A stretch of 40,669 bases of DNA, taken from positions 1 to 40,669 of the IMG/VR virus record IMGVR_UViG_3300047317_000290; one strand, 5' to 3'. The notes beneath the pieces are model-generated. The model ran no database searches, was not told the origin of the DNA, and saw only the letters and a program-made list of their open reading frames with translations. The DNA comes from a virus. The stretch's first letter is position 1. Every line of letters begins with the position of its first letter. The position numbers and the translations under genes were made by a program. This document shows, piece after piece, positions 15,040 to 23,245 of the stretch.

Positions 15040-17889
15040 ATGGGGCTGAATCTGAACTTCCCCCAAATGGAGTACGGATGGGGCGCGCTGTGGAACTGCA
15101 ACGCTGGTCAGTCACCCATTGATCGGTATGTGGATATCACGAAGCGCAGCTACGGCACTGTGGGCACCCAGCGGGGACGGCAGTACGAGCTAGACCTAGT
15201 TCAGTCGGGGACCATTAGGGCTTCGCTGACTAACTCGGATGGGGCACTTGACCCCAACAACACTTCTGGCCCGTGGGCTGGCAACATCTGGCCCTACCAG
15301 CCGCTTCGTGTTCGTGCTCAGTGGCCACCCACGGCGAACATTCTGGACCCATTCATAGCTAATGGCGGGGACGGCTCCGCTGTAGGTGCTATCAGCGGCG
15401 GCAGTGTTGGGCGCGATGTCTACACGGACACTGACGCTACTAGCGGGCAGATCGTTGCTAGCGCCAGCGCATTCAGCGGGGCGAATGTATTCCAATTTGC
15501 TGTGGCATCAGGTCAGGGTGTCGGCAACCGCATCTGCCATACGCCGCAGCCTGCCGTAGCCCCGGGCGTCACGTACAGCCTGACGATTCACATCCGGAAC
15601 ATTACGGACGCGACGAGCCTTGTTGTGAAGCCGTTCCTTGGATGGTACGGGCCCCCGCCGCCTGTTCCGCCGACCACGTATGTCTATGGGTCTAACGTCA
15701 CATTGACTGGCTCATCCACTGCCACGGGCTGGACCACCCTCACAGTAACCGGCACGGCCCCCACTAATCCGTACGGCATGGATGTGGGTATAGCCATTGC
15801 GACTTCGCCGGGCGCTGCATGTACGGTTCAGGTCGATGGCTGGCAGCTCGAAGTGTCGGCCACGCCAACTGCCTTTGTATCGCCGGGCACGTGGTACCCC
15901 ATGTATTCCGGGTATATCGAGCGCTGGCCTCAGTCGTGGGCGCTGGATTCGACCATGGGCCTTGTTGATCCGACTGGCGTAGACGCATTTGCGCTTCTTT
16001 CTCAGCGACTTCTGCGCGATCCGCTAACCGAAGAGATCTACCGGCGCAACCCGACGTTCCTTTACACGCTGGGGGACCCGTCCGACGTAGAGAGCTTCGC
16101 GGATGTCACAGGCAACAATCCGGCTGCCCCCGTATCGCACTCGAAGTACGGGCCGGGCACTCTCACCTCTGGTAGCCAGATCACTTCGGCCACGACCGGC
16201 GGCACATATACGGGCTCCGCTTCCACAGTAGTGACGATAGCGAACTCCAATCCGGGAACCCCAGTTCCGGGACCGGCATCATTCATCTCGCTGTCTGACG
16301 TGGGCATTATGGGCCCCAAGACTGCGAATACGTGGACGCGAATGGTCGCGTTCCGCTATACGGGCCCGCTACCCACTGACCGCGCTGTCATTTGGTCCAC
16401 CATGGACAGGCAGCGGTCGGGAGGTCTGCCTTCCGGCTCACAGCTGTGGTTTGCCATCGATACTGCGGGTAAATTCTATCTAGCGATGGGTGGGCCCACC
16501 AATAACACCGTTTCGCTGCAACCGACCAACGGTTCTGGTGCTATTACCGTAGGTGACGGAAATTGGCACCTGGCGGGCGTGTCGATGAACACCAATACAG
16601 GTGACCTTTGGGTCTCTATCGACAATGTGACAACCCACTGGGGGAGTGCCAGCGCCAGCAATCCCACCGCATGTCAGTCTGACGCGCTCGGCAACTGGGT
16701 CGATATCACCACCGGGAACGGGAGTGTTTGGAATTTCCAGGGTGACATCAGCTATGCGATGGAATTCCCCACGGCGCTCGGTCCCACCGATTTCACTGCC
16801 ATCTACAGCGCGTGGAAAAGCTCTTTCGCTGGTGACTCTACAGATCAGCGGTATGCGCGCATTCTGACCTACGCTGGGTACACCGGTCCGTCGAGTATTC
16901 AGACGGGTGTCACCCGCAGTATGGGCCCCATGGTGACTTCCGGGCAGGATGCGCTGAGCGCCCTTGCCGATATTGTCATCACGGAAAATGGCGCGCACTA
17001 CGTAGATCGTCAGGGCATTGTCACCTTTAGGTCAAGGGGCTCCCGTTACAACGCTACCAGCGCCGTTTATACATTCGGCGAGAATGAGGCAGCGGGGGAG
17101 TTCCCTTACGAGCAAGCGGAACTGGACTTCGACCCGACCCATCTGGCGAACATCGTTCAAGTCACGCAGACGTCTACGAGTCAGGTTTTCACCGCTGCTG
17201 ACTCGACTTCGCAGACGAACTACTTTCCGCGCACGATGCAGCGGGACGTGAACGCGACTTCTGCGCTGGAATGCCTTGACGCAGCAAACTACCTGGTGAG
17301 CCGCTACAAGAATCCGCTTTCCCGCGTATCTACGCTGAAGTTGCACCCGTCGGCTAATCCAGCGCTGTGGCCTGTGTGTTTGGGGCTGGAACTTGGCACC
17401 CGCGTACGCATCATGCGGCGTCCCATGGGGGCTCCGGCCATTCAAATTGATGCGTTCGTAGAGCAGATCGCATGGTCTGTAGACGACAAGGGCGAAGCCT
17501 TCGTCACGCTGCAATGCTCGCCGATTGATCCTCAGCCTTACGGCGAGTTCGCTGCCTGGCACACCACGCTGAAAACCACGGTTGCATCCGGCGTCAGCGC
17601 GATCACGGTCAATGCGTCTCAAGACACGGTTAATCCGCTTGCTTCGCAGATTCCGGCGGGTACTCAGCTAGTGCTAGGTCAAGGTTCCGCGAATCAGGAA
17701 ACCGTCACCGTTCTGTCTGTCGGTGCGACGTCGCCAGGCTGGACTAGCGCAGTCATCACCCTGACGGGGGCGACCACTAAAGCTCACACGGCCAACGACG
17801 TGATCTGTGAAGCACTCCCGGCGGGGACCACGAACCCGGCTGCCTTCGACACTCTAGCGACCTTCGACAGCGTGGCTTTCTCGTACTAG
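15040..17889 (+). CDS. Large minor tail / tail tip protein with LamG-like domain
   Basis: 949 aa from ATG 15040, with GAGGGG upstream; GTG 15034 is possible. The N-terminus (residues 1-100, PIDRYVDITKRSYGTVGTQR) resembles the start of actinophage minor tail proteins. Residues ~105-280 look like a carbohydrate-binding beta sandwich. About 430-580 match a LamG/concanavalin-like sandwich (GDGNWHLAGVSMNTNTGDLW). The C-terminal part (LGLELGTRVRIMRRPMG, FVEQIAWSVDDKGEAFVTLQ) is tail-tip-like. Probably the baseplate hub and cell-surface binding protein; no separate distal tail gene is visible, so this gene may combine those jobs. Confidence 0.8.
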   Translation: MGLNLNFPQMEYGWGALWNCNAGQSPIDRYVDITKRSYGTVGTQRGRQYELDLVQSGTIRASLTNSDGALDPNNTSGPWAGNIWPYQPLRVRAQWPPTANILDPFIANGGDGSAVGAISGGSVGRDVYTDTDATSGQIVASASAFSGANVFQFAVASGQGVGNRICHTPQPAVAPGVTYSLTIHIRNITDATSLVVKPFLGWYGPPPPVPPTTYVYGSNVTLTGSSTATGWTTLTVTGTAPTNPYGMDVGIAIATSPGAACTVQVDGWQLEVSATPTAFVSPGTWYPMYSGYIERWPQSWALDSTMGLVDPTGVDAFALLSQRLLRDPLTEEIYRRNPTFLYTLGDPSDVESFADVTGNNPAAPVSHSKYGPGTLTSGSQITSATTGGTYTGSASTVVTIANSNPGTPVPGPASFISLSDVGIMGPKTANTWTRMVAFRYTGPLPTDRAVIWSTMDRQRSGGLPSGSQLWFAIDTAGKFYLAMGGPTNNTVSLQPTNGSGAITVGDGNWHLAGVSMNTNTGDLWVSIDNVTTHWGSASASNPTACQSDALGNWVDITTGNGSVWNFQGDISYAMEFPTALGPTDFTAIYSAWKSSFAGDSTDQRYARILTYAGYTGPSSIQTGVTRSMGPMVTSGQDALSALADIVITENGAHYVDRQGIVTFRSRGSRYNATSAVYTFGENEAAGEFPYEQAELDFDPTHLANIVQVTQTSTSQVFTAADSTSQTNYFPRTMQRDVNATSALECLDAANYLVSRYKNPLSRVSTLKLHPSANPALWPVCLGLELGTRVRIMRRPMGAPAIQIDAFVEQIAWSVDDKGEAFVTLQCSPIDPQPYGEFAAWHTTLKTTVASGVSAITVNASQDTVNPLASQIPAGTQLVLGQGSANQETVTVLSVGATSPGWTSAVITLTGATTKAHTANDVICEALPAGTTNPAAFDTLATFDSVAFSY

Positions 17890-17892
17890 ACC

Positions 17893-17922
17893 GGACCACC
17901 TACAGGAAACTGTAGGTGGTCC
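17893..17922 (+). repeat. GAAA-loop palindrome, copy E (extended)
   Basis: Core palindrome plus GG/CC flanks (13-bp stem), immediately after the tail tip gene and directly before the ribosome site of the next gene. Confidence 0.85.
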
Positions 17923-17935
17923 CTTGGGAGACCCC

Positions 17936-18466
17936 TTGACCAACCTGCCCATCCCGGTGCCCACTACTGCGGCGCCCGGCAATTTCCTCACATCCGCACT
18001 GTGGAACGCTCAGGTTCGGGACGCGATCGGCTTCGTTCTGAACCCTCCCGTTTTCTTCGGATACTCGACTGCGACCATAGCGCTATCGGCGGGTGTGTTC
18101 ACCGCCATCGGCATGGATACTGAAGTCATTGACAGCTATGGCGGTCATTCCACGGTGACCAACACGTCTCGCTATGTGGCTCAGGTGGCCGGGGTTTACG
18201 AAGTGATCGGCGGAGCCTCGCTGACATCAACCACGGGAAACTTGTTCGCTGCCTACATAGGCAAGAACGGGTCAACGACTATCCCGGGCAGCGAGATCGA
18301 AACCCCGCCCATGTCGAGCCACTTCAATGGCATCAGTACTCCGCCCACCATGGTTCAGCTGAATGTCGGCGATTATGTAGAAACGTATGTGCTCGCCAGC
18401 GCTGCCACTTCAACGGCCAACGGCGGACCCTGGTGCACCCTCTCTGTCAAGTTCGTCCACCCGTAA
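17936..18466 (+). CDS. Minor tail / fibre-like protein
   Basis: 176 aa from TTG 17936, five bases after GGAG; a TTG at 17924 would put the start inside the palindrome flank. The C-terminal ~130 residues are strand-rich (RYVAQVAGVYEVIGGASLTS, GDYVETYVLASAATS), like the C1q/TNF-type jelly roll seen in phage tail fibres. The N-terminus (ALWNAQVRDAIGFVLNPPVF) is a likely attachment part found in several Streptomyces phage tail genes. Probable accessory receptor-binding protein. Confidence 0.65.
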   Translation: MTNLPIPVPTTAAPGNFLTSALWNAQVRDAIGFVLNPPVFFGYSTATIALSAGVFTAIGMDTEVIDSYGGHSTVTNTSRYVAQVAGVYEVIGGASLTSTTGNLFAAYIGKNGSTTIPGSEIETPPMSSHFNGISTPPTMVQLNVGDYVETYVLASAATSTANGGPWCTLSVKFVHP

Positions 18467-18475
18467 GGAATCCCG

Positions 18476-18709
18476 TTGGCTATCTGCGCCATCTGCCCCA
18501 AGACTGCTCAGCTTCAGTGGACAAGGGTTGATTCCGTTGACCCTACGAGCACGGTCCCTGTGTACGCCTGTGGCGACCACGAGATCTCGATGGACATTGC
18601 CGCACTACGTCATCAGGCGCCGTGCACTGCCCCGAATCTAGCGAATCTGCCCAAGTGTGACTGCACGCCCTTTCAGGTCGGTGTGGTTTCAAACCTCGGC
18701 GCCAAGTAA
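18476..18709 (+). CDS. Small Cys-rich protein between tail and lysis genes
   Basis: 77 aa from a TTG start with AAGGAA upstream. Cysteines in CAICPK, VYACGDHE and KCDC, with a His near the second group, suggest a small zinc-binding fold. No family recognised. Position places it at the junction of tail and lysis cassettes, so either tail- or lysis-associated. Confidence 0.65.
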   Translation: MAICAICPKTAQLQWTRVDSVDPTSTVPVYACGDHEISMDIAALRHQAPCTAPNLANLPKCDCTPFQVGVVSNLGAK

Positions 18710-18722
18710 TTAGGAGATGCCC

Positions 18723-19553
18723 ATGTCGGGTGCAGCAAGTATCATCAGTTCCGCTGAAAACGAAGTCGGCTATCACGAAGGCCGCGACGCTGACGGCAAC
18801 TGGAACAACATTCAGAAGTATTCCGAGAACGTGCCCGGCCTAGCGTGGTCCGATGGCGAAGCCTGGTGCGCGACTTTCATGTCTTGGCTGGCCATGGTGT
18901 CCGGCAATGCTGCGCTGTACCCGCGTACTGCATCGTGCAGCGCTGGTGTCGACTGGTTCCGCTCCATCGGTCGTTTCAGCGAATATCCTGCCGTAGGCGC
19001 TCAGGTTTTCTACGGGCCGGGTGGTGGCTCTCACACCGGTCTCGTCGTGTCTTTCGATGACACGTACATTCACACCGTTGAGGGCAACACCAACGACAAC
19101 GGCAGCGCTCAGGGCGACGGGGTTTACCGCCAGACGCGTACTCGCCGGGACGCCTACGTGTACGGCTATGGGTACCCGCGATTCGCTGAGGGCATCGTTT
19201 CGGCCGATCCGGCATACGGTGGCAAGGGTTCCGGTTCTTCGCCGGTTCCTGCCCCGTCCAAGCCGACGGTTTCCCTGTCTCACGTAGTGGCTGCCGCCAA
19301 GACCGATCCCGGGGCCTCTCAGGGTCACCAGACCTACCCGAGCGACGTCCGGCCCGTTGAGGCTGCGCTACACGCTGAGGGTTTTCTATCGGCCGCGTAT
19401 GCCTCTGACGGCTCTTACGGATCTTCGACTGTGACCGCCTACGCCGAGTACCAGCGCAAGTTGGGTTTCAGCGGTGCGGACGCAGACGGCATTCCCGGTA
19501 TGACCTCCCTGACGAAGCTGGGAAACGCTCACGGCTTCACCGTCAAGGCCTAG
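18723..19553 (+). CDS. Endolysin: CHAP domain plus peptidoglycan-binding domain
   Basis: 276 aa from ATG 18723, six bases after GGAG; ATG 18717 is the alternative. CHAP domain at ~10-160 with the Cys in AWCATFMSWLA and the His in SHTGLVVSFDD, followed by HTVEGNTNDNG. A Pro/Ser linker (~175-190) leads to a C-terminal peptidoglycan-binding domain (VRPVEAALHAEGFL, STVTAYAEYQRKLGF, ADGIPGMTSLTKLG). It cleaves peptidoglycan amide or peptide bonds at the end of infection; no signal peptide, so release depends on the holins downstream. Confidence 0.93.
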   Translation: MSGAASIISSAENEVGYHEGRDADGNWNNIQKYSENVPGLAWSDGEAWCATFMSWLAMVSGNAALYPRTASCSAGVDWFRSIGRFSEYPAVGAQVFYGPGGGSHTGLVVSFDDTYIHTVEGNTNDNGSAQGDGVYRQTRTRRDAYVYGYGYPRFAEGIVSADPAYGGKGSGSSPVPAPSKPTVSLSHVVAAAKTDPGASQGHQTYPSDVRPVEAALHAEGFLSAAYASDGSYGSSTVTAYAEYQRKLGFSGADADGIPGMTSLTKLGNAHGFTVKA

Positions 19554-19564
19554 AAAGGACCACC

Positions 19565-19792
19565 ATGACTAAGGAATTCATTCGCGATTCCGCTGTCCGT
19601 GTGACTCGCACTTTTGCTCAGGCGCTTATCGGCGCACTGGGCCTGGATGGCGCCAACATCGTTCACCAGTCGTGGACTCAGGCGGTTGCGGTTGCTGGCT
19701 CGGCCGCACTGCTGTCCGCGCTGACTGCTCTAGCGACTGTGAATGGCTCTGCGCCGAGCGCCCCTGAGGCTGACAAGCCGGTTGCTGGGTAA
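19565..19792 (+). CDS. Holin (r1t-like)
   Basis: 75 aa. One clear hydrophobic segment (AVAVAGSAALLSALTALATV) with a weaker one before it (TFAQALIGALGL), short charged ends. The pattern and position directly behind the endolysin match r1t-type holins of actinophages. It forms the membrane lesion that lets the endolysin reach the wall. The stop overlaps the next ATG (TAATG). Confidence 0.8.
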   Translation: MTKEFIRDSAVRVTRTFAQALIGALGLDGANIVHQSWTQAVAVAGSAALLSALTALATVNGSAPSAPEADKPVAG

Positions 19793-20034
19793 TGGCGCCG
19801 CCTGACGAAGGCGGAGCTTGGGTTTCAGCGACCGAAATCTACCAAGAACTACGGCGACTGTCAGACGCTGTAGTACGCCTAGAAGAGCGCCTAGCGCACG
19901 ATGACACACAAGATGAGCTAGAGCGCATGGACGCGCGCCTGAGCGCCGTAGAGCAGCGTGTATGGCGTGCGTCGGGTATCGCTGCCACGCTGGGTGCAGT
20001 GATCGGCATTGCTGTGCCCTTTCTCATGAAGTAG
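19792..20034 (+). CDS. Second small membrane lysis protein (coiled coil + TM)
   Basis: 80 aa. Residues ~12-55 form a charged coiled coil (ELRRLSDAVVRLEERLAHDD, ERMDARLSAVEQRV), and the C-terminus is one transmembrane helix (GIAATLGAVIGIAVPFLMK). This is the layout of XhlA-like holin-associated proteins. Translation is coupled to the holin by the TAATG overlap. Its final stop base (20034) is the first base of conserved element 2, so the late region ends exactly where an early-type element begins. Confidence 0.7.
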   Translation: MAPPDEGGAWVSATEIYQELRRLSDAVVRLEERLAHDDTQDELERMDARLSAVEQRVWRASGIAATLGAVIGIAVPFLMK

Positions 20035-20063
20035 GCAATCGACTCGCTCCCTTAGTGGTAGGT
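20034..20063 (+). promoter_or_regulatory. Early-type conserved element, copy 2 (before dNMP kinase)
   Basis: Block A GGCAATCGACTCGCTC, 49 nt before the ATG at 20083. Block B is not recognisable. This is the junction of late and early regions. Confidence 0.5.
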
Positions 20064-20082
20064 CTGATTAAGGGAGCGAGTC
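20041..20082 (+). promoter_or_regulatory. 14-bp inverted repeat covering the ribosome site of the dNMP kinase gene
   Basis: GACTCGCTCCCTTA (20041-20054) and TAAGGGAGCGAGTC (20069-20082) are perfectly complementary around a 14-nt loop. The right arm holds the AAGGGAG ribosome site and abuts the ATG. In RNA the stem would hide the ribosome site. The left arm belongs to conserved element 2. Confidence 0.65.
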
Positions 20083-20649
20083 ATGTACCGGAATATCGCA
20101 TTCATCGGCAAGGCACGTAGCGGCAAAGACACAGCGGCAGCGCGACTGGTCGCTAACTGGGCGTTTACCCGCGTCGCGTTCGCCGATCCGCTTAAAGGCA
20201 TGGCGCTGAGCGTGGACCCGTGGATTGATGCTGGTGCTGCCCCTAACGGCCCCGCCATGTGCCGTCGGCTTTCAGAGCTGGTGGACGAATGGGGTTGGGA
20301 GCGCGCCAAGGATGAGTACCCAGAGGTTCGCCAGGTTCTTCAGCGGCTAGGCGCCAGCGTGCGGTATCTCGATGAAGACTTCTGGCTGAACATCGCGCGG
20401 CGAAGCCTGGACGCAGCCGACACCTGGAACATGCCCGTGGTCGTGACTGACTGCCGGTACCCGAACGAAGCTGAAGCGCTGCGCAAGCGTGGGTTCCTCA
20501 TGGTCGAGATTCGGCGCCATGGTGCTGGCGCGGGTGCCCATGCGAGTGAGACAGCGCTAGACGGCTTCCGCGCTGACGCGATCCTCGGTAACGAAACTTC
20601 GATCTTCGACCTACATGCTGCGGTAGATGCCCTGGTCACGACGCGCTAG
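20083..20649 (+). CDS. Deoxynucleoside monophosphate kinase
   Basis: 188 aa. P-loop GKARSGKDTAA near the N-terminus, then RVAFADPLKGMAL, and a later VVTDCRYPNEAEALRKRG, matching phage dNMP kinases (T4 gp1-like superfamily). It phosphorylates dNMPs to dNDPs with ATP to supply phage DNA synthesis. First gene of the early-type region, preceded by element 2 and a hairpin that can hide its ribosome site, and followed by a strong terminator; this isolates it as its own transcription unit. Confidence 0.85.
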   Translation: MYRNIAFIGKARSGKDTAAARLVANWAFTRVAFADPLKGMALSVDPWIDAGAAPNGPAMCRRLSELVDEWGWERAKDEYPEVRQVLQRLGASVRYLDEDFWLNIARRSLDAADTWNMPVVVTDCRYPNEAEALRKRGFLMVEIRRHGAGAGAHASETALDGFRADAILGNETSIFDLHAAVDALVTTR

Positions 20650-20654
20650 ACCCT

Positions 20655-20685
20655 GCCCCCTGGTCTTCGGACTGGGGGCTTTTTT
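20655..20685 (+). terminator. Intrinsic terminator after dNMP kinase
   Basis: Stem GCCCCC...GGGGGC with TTCG at the tip, followed by six T. The best U-tract terminator in the window; separates the kinase gene from the 530-aa gene. Confidence 0.9.
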
Positions 20686-20694
20686 GCGTTCCGG

Positions 20695-20719
20695 ACCACA
20701 TACAGGAAACTGTAGGTGG
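20695..20719 (+). repeat. GAAA-loop palindrome, copy F (left arm altered)
   Basis: Left arm ACCACATACAG carries one change against the perfect right arm CTGTAGGTGG. It lies directly after a strong terminator, so termination alone would not explain its presence. Confidence 0.8.
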
Positions 20720-20781
20720 ACAGGCACCATGATCATCCGCTAGTCTGTGACTTGTCGGTACGGCAGTGAAGGGGCGGCACA

Positions 20782-22374
20782 GTGAACGTAGTCAGCTACA
20801 ACGGCGGCAAGGTGCACAGCGCAATGCCGGGCATGCCCGAAGACCACGCGTACCCGCTGTGCCGTGGGGGCGGCATGAACCAGATGGTCACCACGTTTCG
20901 CACCATCGACGCGCCCCTGACCTGTAAGACGTGTCTGACCTACGCGGAGCGTCGTGCTGCAAAGCTGGCCGCCGAGGATCAGGCCACCACAGAGAGTGCG
21001 GAGCGCATGCCCATCACCATCAAGTACAACCGGACCACCAATCACCTTGATGGCCTGGACATCCGTACCGCAGCCACCGACCAGACCGAAGAGCAGATCA
21101 GCGCAACGGGAGAGGTCGCCTACTACGCTGAGAACGCGTGCGGCAGCTTGACCCGGTACCGCTTTGCTGGCGGCCAGTCCTTCGACACTGTGGGGGAGGC
21201 GCTTGAAGCTGCCCGCGCCGGTAGCCGGAAGTTGTGCAAGACGTGCGAAAGGGCTGCCGAAGCCATGCTTGCCGCTGAATCTGCTAACATCACGTCAGAC
21301 AGTAACGCCGAAGAAGGAGAGATCATGGCAGAGATGAAATCCAACGATGTCAGCACCGACGAAGGAAAGGCAGTGCTTGAGCAGATTGACGCCAACATCG
21401 AGCGCGCCTCTTCGCTGGCTGAGGCTGAGAACGTCGAAGGGCTCAAGGAACTGGAAGGCGAGACCGAGACGCTGATCTCTTCTCTCAGCGGAAAGGGCAG
21501 CATCAAGGTCAAGACGGAAAAGCGCGAGGCTTTCAGGGCCGCTGCCACTGTGCAGGAGAAGCCGAAGGCCGAAGTAGCCCCCGTAGTCACCTACGATCAG
21601 ATTCCGGGCGTTCCGGAGCTGATCGACATGGGTGTCGAAAAGGCAGTCGAGGGTGTCCGGCTTCACCTCAAGGCAGTGGACACAGCGAGGGAACTCGCAA
21701 AGATCGGCCTGGACATGTGGCTGCGCATGGAAAACAAGAAAAAGTTCCCGGACCTTATGGGCGACAGCGACCAAGCCAAGAAGTCCTCGAAGGCACTGAA
21801 TGATAAAATCGGTCAGGCGCTGGCGAAGGAGCAAGGCCTGTCCGAGTACGAGGTAGTGCAGGCGGTAGCAAAGTTCAGCCGGTCCATCCAAACCCAGCGC
21901 TCCAACGTCCGCGCCCAGTTCCTGCGCAGCCTGGACGACGACACCGAAGAAGCTGCCGAAGCGCGCGAGGTGTTCGCTGACGTGCTCAAGGACAAGCCTA
22001 AGGATGTTCCCGTCTCTCGCTGGGTGGCTGACGCCTACGGCACGAGCCTGGTGGGACAGACTGAAATCGACGCCATCGAGTACCACATCAAGCGCAAGGG
22101 TGTCGAAGGTCTGCCGGAGAAGTACAAGGCAATCGCGGCGTATGAGCCCAGCATTCTGGAGCAGACGGGGGCAGCACAGCTAGAGGCGGCAGCCAACCCG
22201 GACGATGCTCTCACGAGCGTTGTTGACCTTCTTGAGAGCGAGTTCAAGAAGGTGGAGAAGCTGACTAAGCGGGAAACCATCGAGTCGGCGTCTGAGGATG
22301 TCAAGAAAGCTCAGCGGGAGAGGCTGGAACCGCTGTTCGCCAAGATGAAGGAACTGATCGCAGCCACGCTCTAA
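20782..22374 (+). CDS. Large acidic early protein with Cys-pair N-terminal region; unknown function
   Basis: 530 aa from GTG 20782. The first ~165 residues contain scattered Cys/His pairs (CKTCLTYAER, CKTCERAAEAM), probably two zinc sites. Residues ~182-530 are Glu/Lys/Ala-rich and helical (KAVLEQIDANIERASSLAEA, ESEFKKVEKLTKRETIESAS), with coiled-coil character. A strong ribosome site (AAGGAGA) precedes an in-frame ATG at 21325 (MAEMKSND), so a separate ~349-aa product is likely. No family recognised. It stands alone between two terminators, which suggests high expression on its own promoter. Confidence 0.8.
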   Translation: MNVVSYNGGKVHSAMPGMPEDHAYPLCRGGGMNQMVTTFRTIDAPLTCKTCLTYAERRAAKLAAEDQATTESAERMPITIKYNRTTNHLDGLDIRTAATDQTEEQISATGEVAYYAENACGSLTRYRFAGGQSFDTVGEALEAARAGSRKLCKTCERAAEAMLAAESANITSDSNAEEGEIMAEMKSNDVSTDEGKAVLEQIDANIERASSLAEAENVEGLKELEGETETLISSLSGKGSIKVKTEKREAFRAAATVQEKPKAEVAPVVTYDQIPGVPELIDMGVEKAVEGVRLHLKAVDTARELAKIGLDMWLRMENKKKFPDLMGDSDQAKKSSKALNDKIGQALAKEQGLSEYEVVQAVAKFSRSIQTQRSNVRAQFLRSLDDDTEEAAEAREVFADVLKDKPKDVPVSRWVADAYGTSLVGQTEIDAIEYHIKRKGVEGLPEKYKAIAAYEPSILEQTGAAQLEAAANPDDALTSVVDLLESEFKKVEKLTKRETIESASEDVKKAQRERLEPLFAKMKELIAATL

Positions 22375-22383
22375 GAGCCAGAT

Positions 22384-22413
22384 GCGAAGCCCCGGGGCGG
22401 TCCGGGGCTTCGC
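22384..22413 (+). terminator. Hairpin after the 530-aa gene
   Basis: Perfect 12-bp arms GCGAAGCCCCGG / CCGGGGCTTCGC with a 6-nt loop, nine bases after the stop. No U tract, as is usual for many actinobacterial terminators. Confidence 0.75.
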
Positions 22414-22438
22414 CTGTCCCACTAGGATAGGTGACGGT

Positions 22439-22714
22439 ATGTCAGCTAAGACGTGGAAGCGCATCTATGACTCAGCGCTATACGCCCAACACTTCGGTGC
22501 ATTTCTGCTTGCGGTCGTAAGCGATGGCCTTGTAGTGACTGACGGTACGCCGTGTTGGCTGCGGACCTCAGAGTGTGACGGTGCAGTCAGATACGAGATC
22601 ACGGGCCCGAAATGGAACCCGACCAGCCCCCGGCGTACCTGCCGAGCCCACCTGCCGTCAGTGATTGACGCGCTGTCGCTGGAAGGGCTCCCGGCAACCG
22701 TACGAATCGTCTGA
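22439..22714 (+). CDS. Hypothetical early protein
   Basis: 91 aa from ATG 22439. N-terminal helix (AKTWKRIYDSALYAQHFGAF), then strands and two Cys (TPCWLRTSECDGAVRY, RRTCRAHLPS). No domain recognised. The bases before it (CCCACTAGGATAGG) vaguely resemble the right part of block A, but no full element is present. Confidence 0.65.
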   Translation: MSAKTWKRIYDSALYAQHFGAFLLAVVSDGLVVTDGTPCWLRTSECDGAVRYEITGPKWNPTSPRRTCRAHLPSVIDALSLEGLPATVRIV

Positions 22715-22731
22715 CCAGCGAGCAGCGCTCA

Positions 22732-22747
22732 GGCAATCGACACACTA
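22732..22747 (+). promoter_or_regulatory. Early-type conserved element, copy 3 (block A only)
   Basis: GGCAATCGACACACTA with one change from consensus and no block B. It is only 27 nt before the ATG of the 74-aa gene, closer than any other copy. The following GGGGAGA is both the ribosome site and a T7-like start. Confidence 0.45.
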
Positions 22748-22758
22748 GGGGAGACGGC

Positions 22759-22983
22759 ATGAGCAACGAAGATGTGACCATTCCGGCGCGCCTGGTTCCG
22801 TACGTGGCCGAGGGGCTGCGCGTGGCACTGACCGGGCTAAAAGTGATGCAGCTCGATGAGCCGGACAGCGAAGAGGCGCGCCAAGCTGACCAACTAAGGG
22901 CGATGTTGACGCGTGCGTTCAAGGAGCTACCCGACGCGCTCCGCCCGGAAGGGGACCTCCTCAAGCTGCCTGAGCGCCCCTGA
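22759..22983 (+). CDS. Small helical acidic protein
   Basis: 74 aa, with GGGGAG five bases before the ATG. Predicted mostly helical (AEGLRVALTGLKVMQLDEPD, ARQADQLRAMLTRAFKELPD). No membrane segment or motif recognised. Followed by a terminator-like hairpin. Confidence 0.7.
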   Translation: MSNEDVTIPARLVPYVAEGLRVALTGLKVMQLDEPDSEEARQADQLRAMLTRAFKELPDALRPEGDLLKLPERP

Positions 22984-22995
22984 GAGCGTCTTCTA

Positions 22996-23030
22996 GCCCC
23001 GTCTGGCCCCTGTGGTCGGGCGGGGCCTTT
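22996..23030 (+). terminator. Hairpin terminator
   Basis: Outer stem GCCCCG/CGGGGC (22996-23001 and 23021-23026) with partial inner pairing, followed by CTTTCT. Thirteen bases after the 74-aa gene. Confidence 0.65.
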
Positions 23031-23101
23031 CTGTGCCCGCAGACGGCCGCACAGCGCTTCTACACAGCGGGCGAAGCCACACAAGCCTCTGACCAGCCAA
23101 G

Positions 23102-23195
23102 AGTGTAGAAGTGTAGTTTTGACCCCCATCCCAGTAATCACTAAGGGTTTCTATAGGGAATACAGAACCACCCCCTAAAACTACATTTCTACACT
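23102..23195 (+). repeat. Long inverted repeat with GTGTAG iterations upstream of the RecB-like gene
   Basis: Arms 23102-23120 and 23177-23195 match 18 of 19 positions, separated by 56 bp. Each arm holds two GTGTAG-like units eight bases apart, and a further TTCTACAC lies at 23058-23065. The middle is less GC-rich (TAATCACTAAGGG, TTTCTATAGGGAATAC). Element 4 begins two bases after the right arm. Candidate replication origin or operator; no gene in 22984-23245. Confidence 0.6.
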
Positions 23196-23196
23196 G

Positions 23197-23226
23197 GGCA
23201 GTCCACTCACTAGATCCAGTCCGAGA
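23197..23226 (+). promoter_or_regulatory. Early-type conserved element, copy 4 (before RecB-like nuclease)
   Basis: Block A GGCAGTCCACTCACTA has two changes; block B GTCCGAG lies exactly at offset 22. The start codon at 23246 is 49 nt downstream. Confidence 0.55.
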
Positions 23227-23245
23227 TCCTTCGGAAGGGGACCCA

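Noticed and set aside
22420-22441. CCCACTAGGATAGG before the 91-aa gene as an eleventh element
   Set aside because: Lacks GGCAATCGAC and block B; too weak to count.
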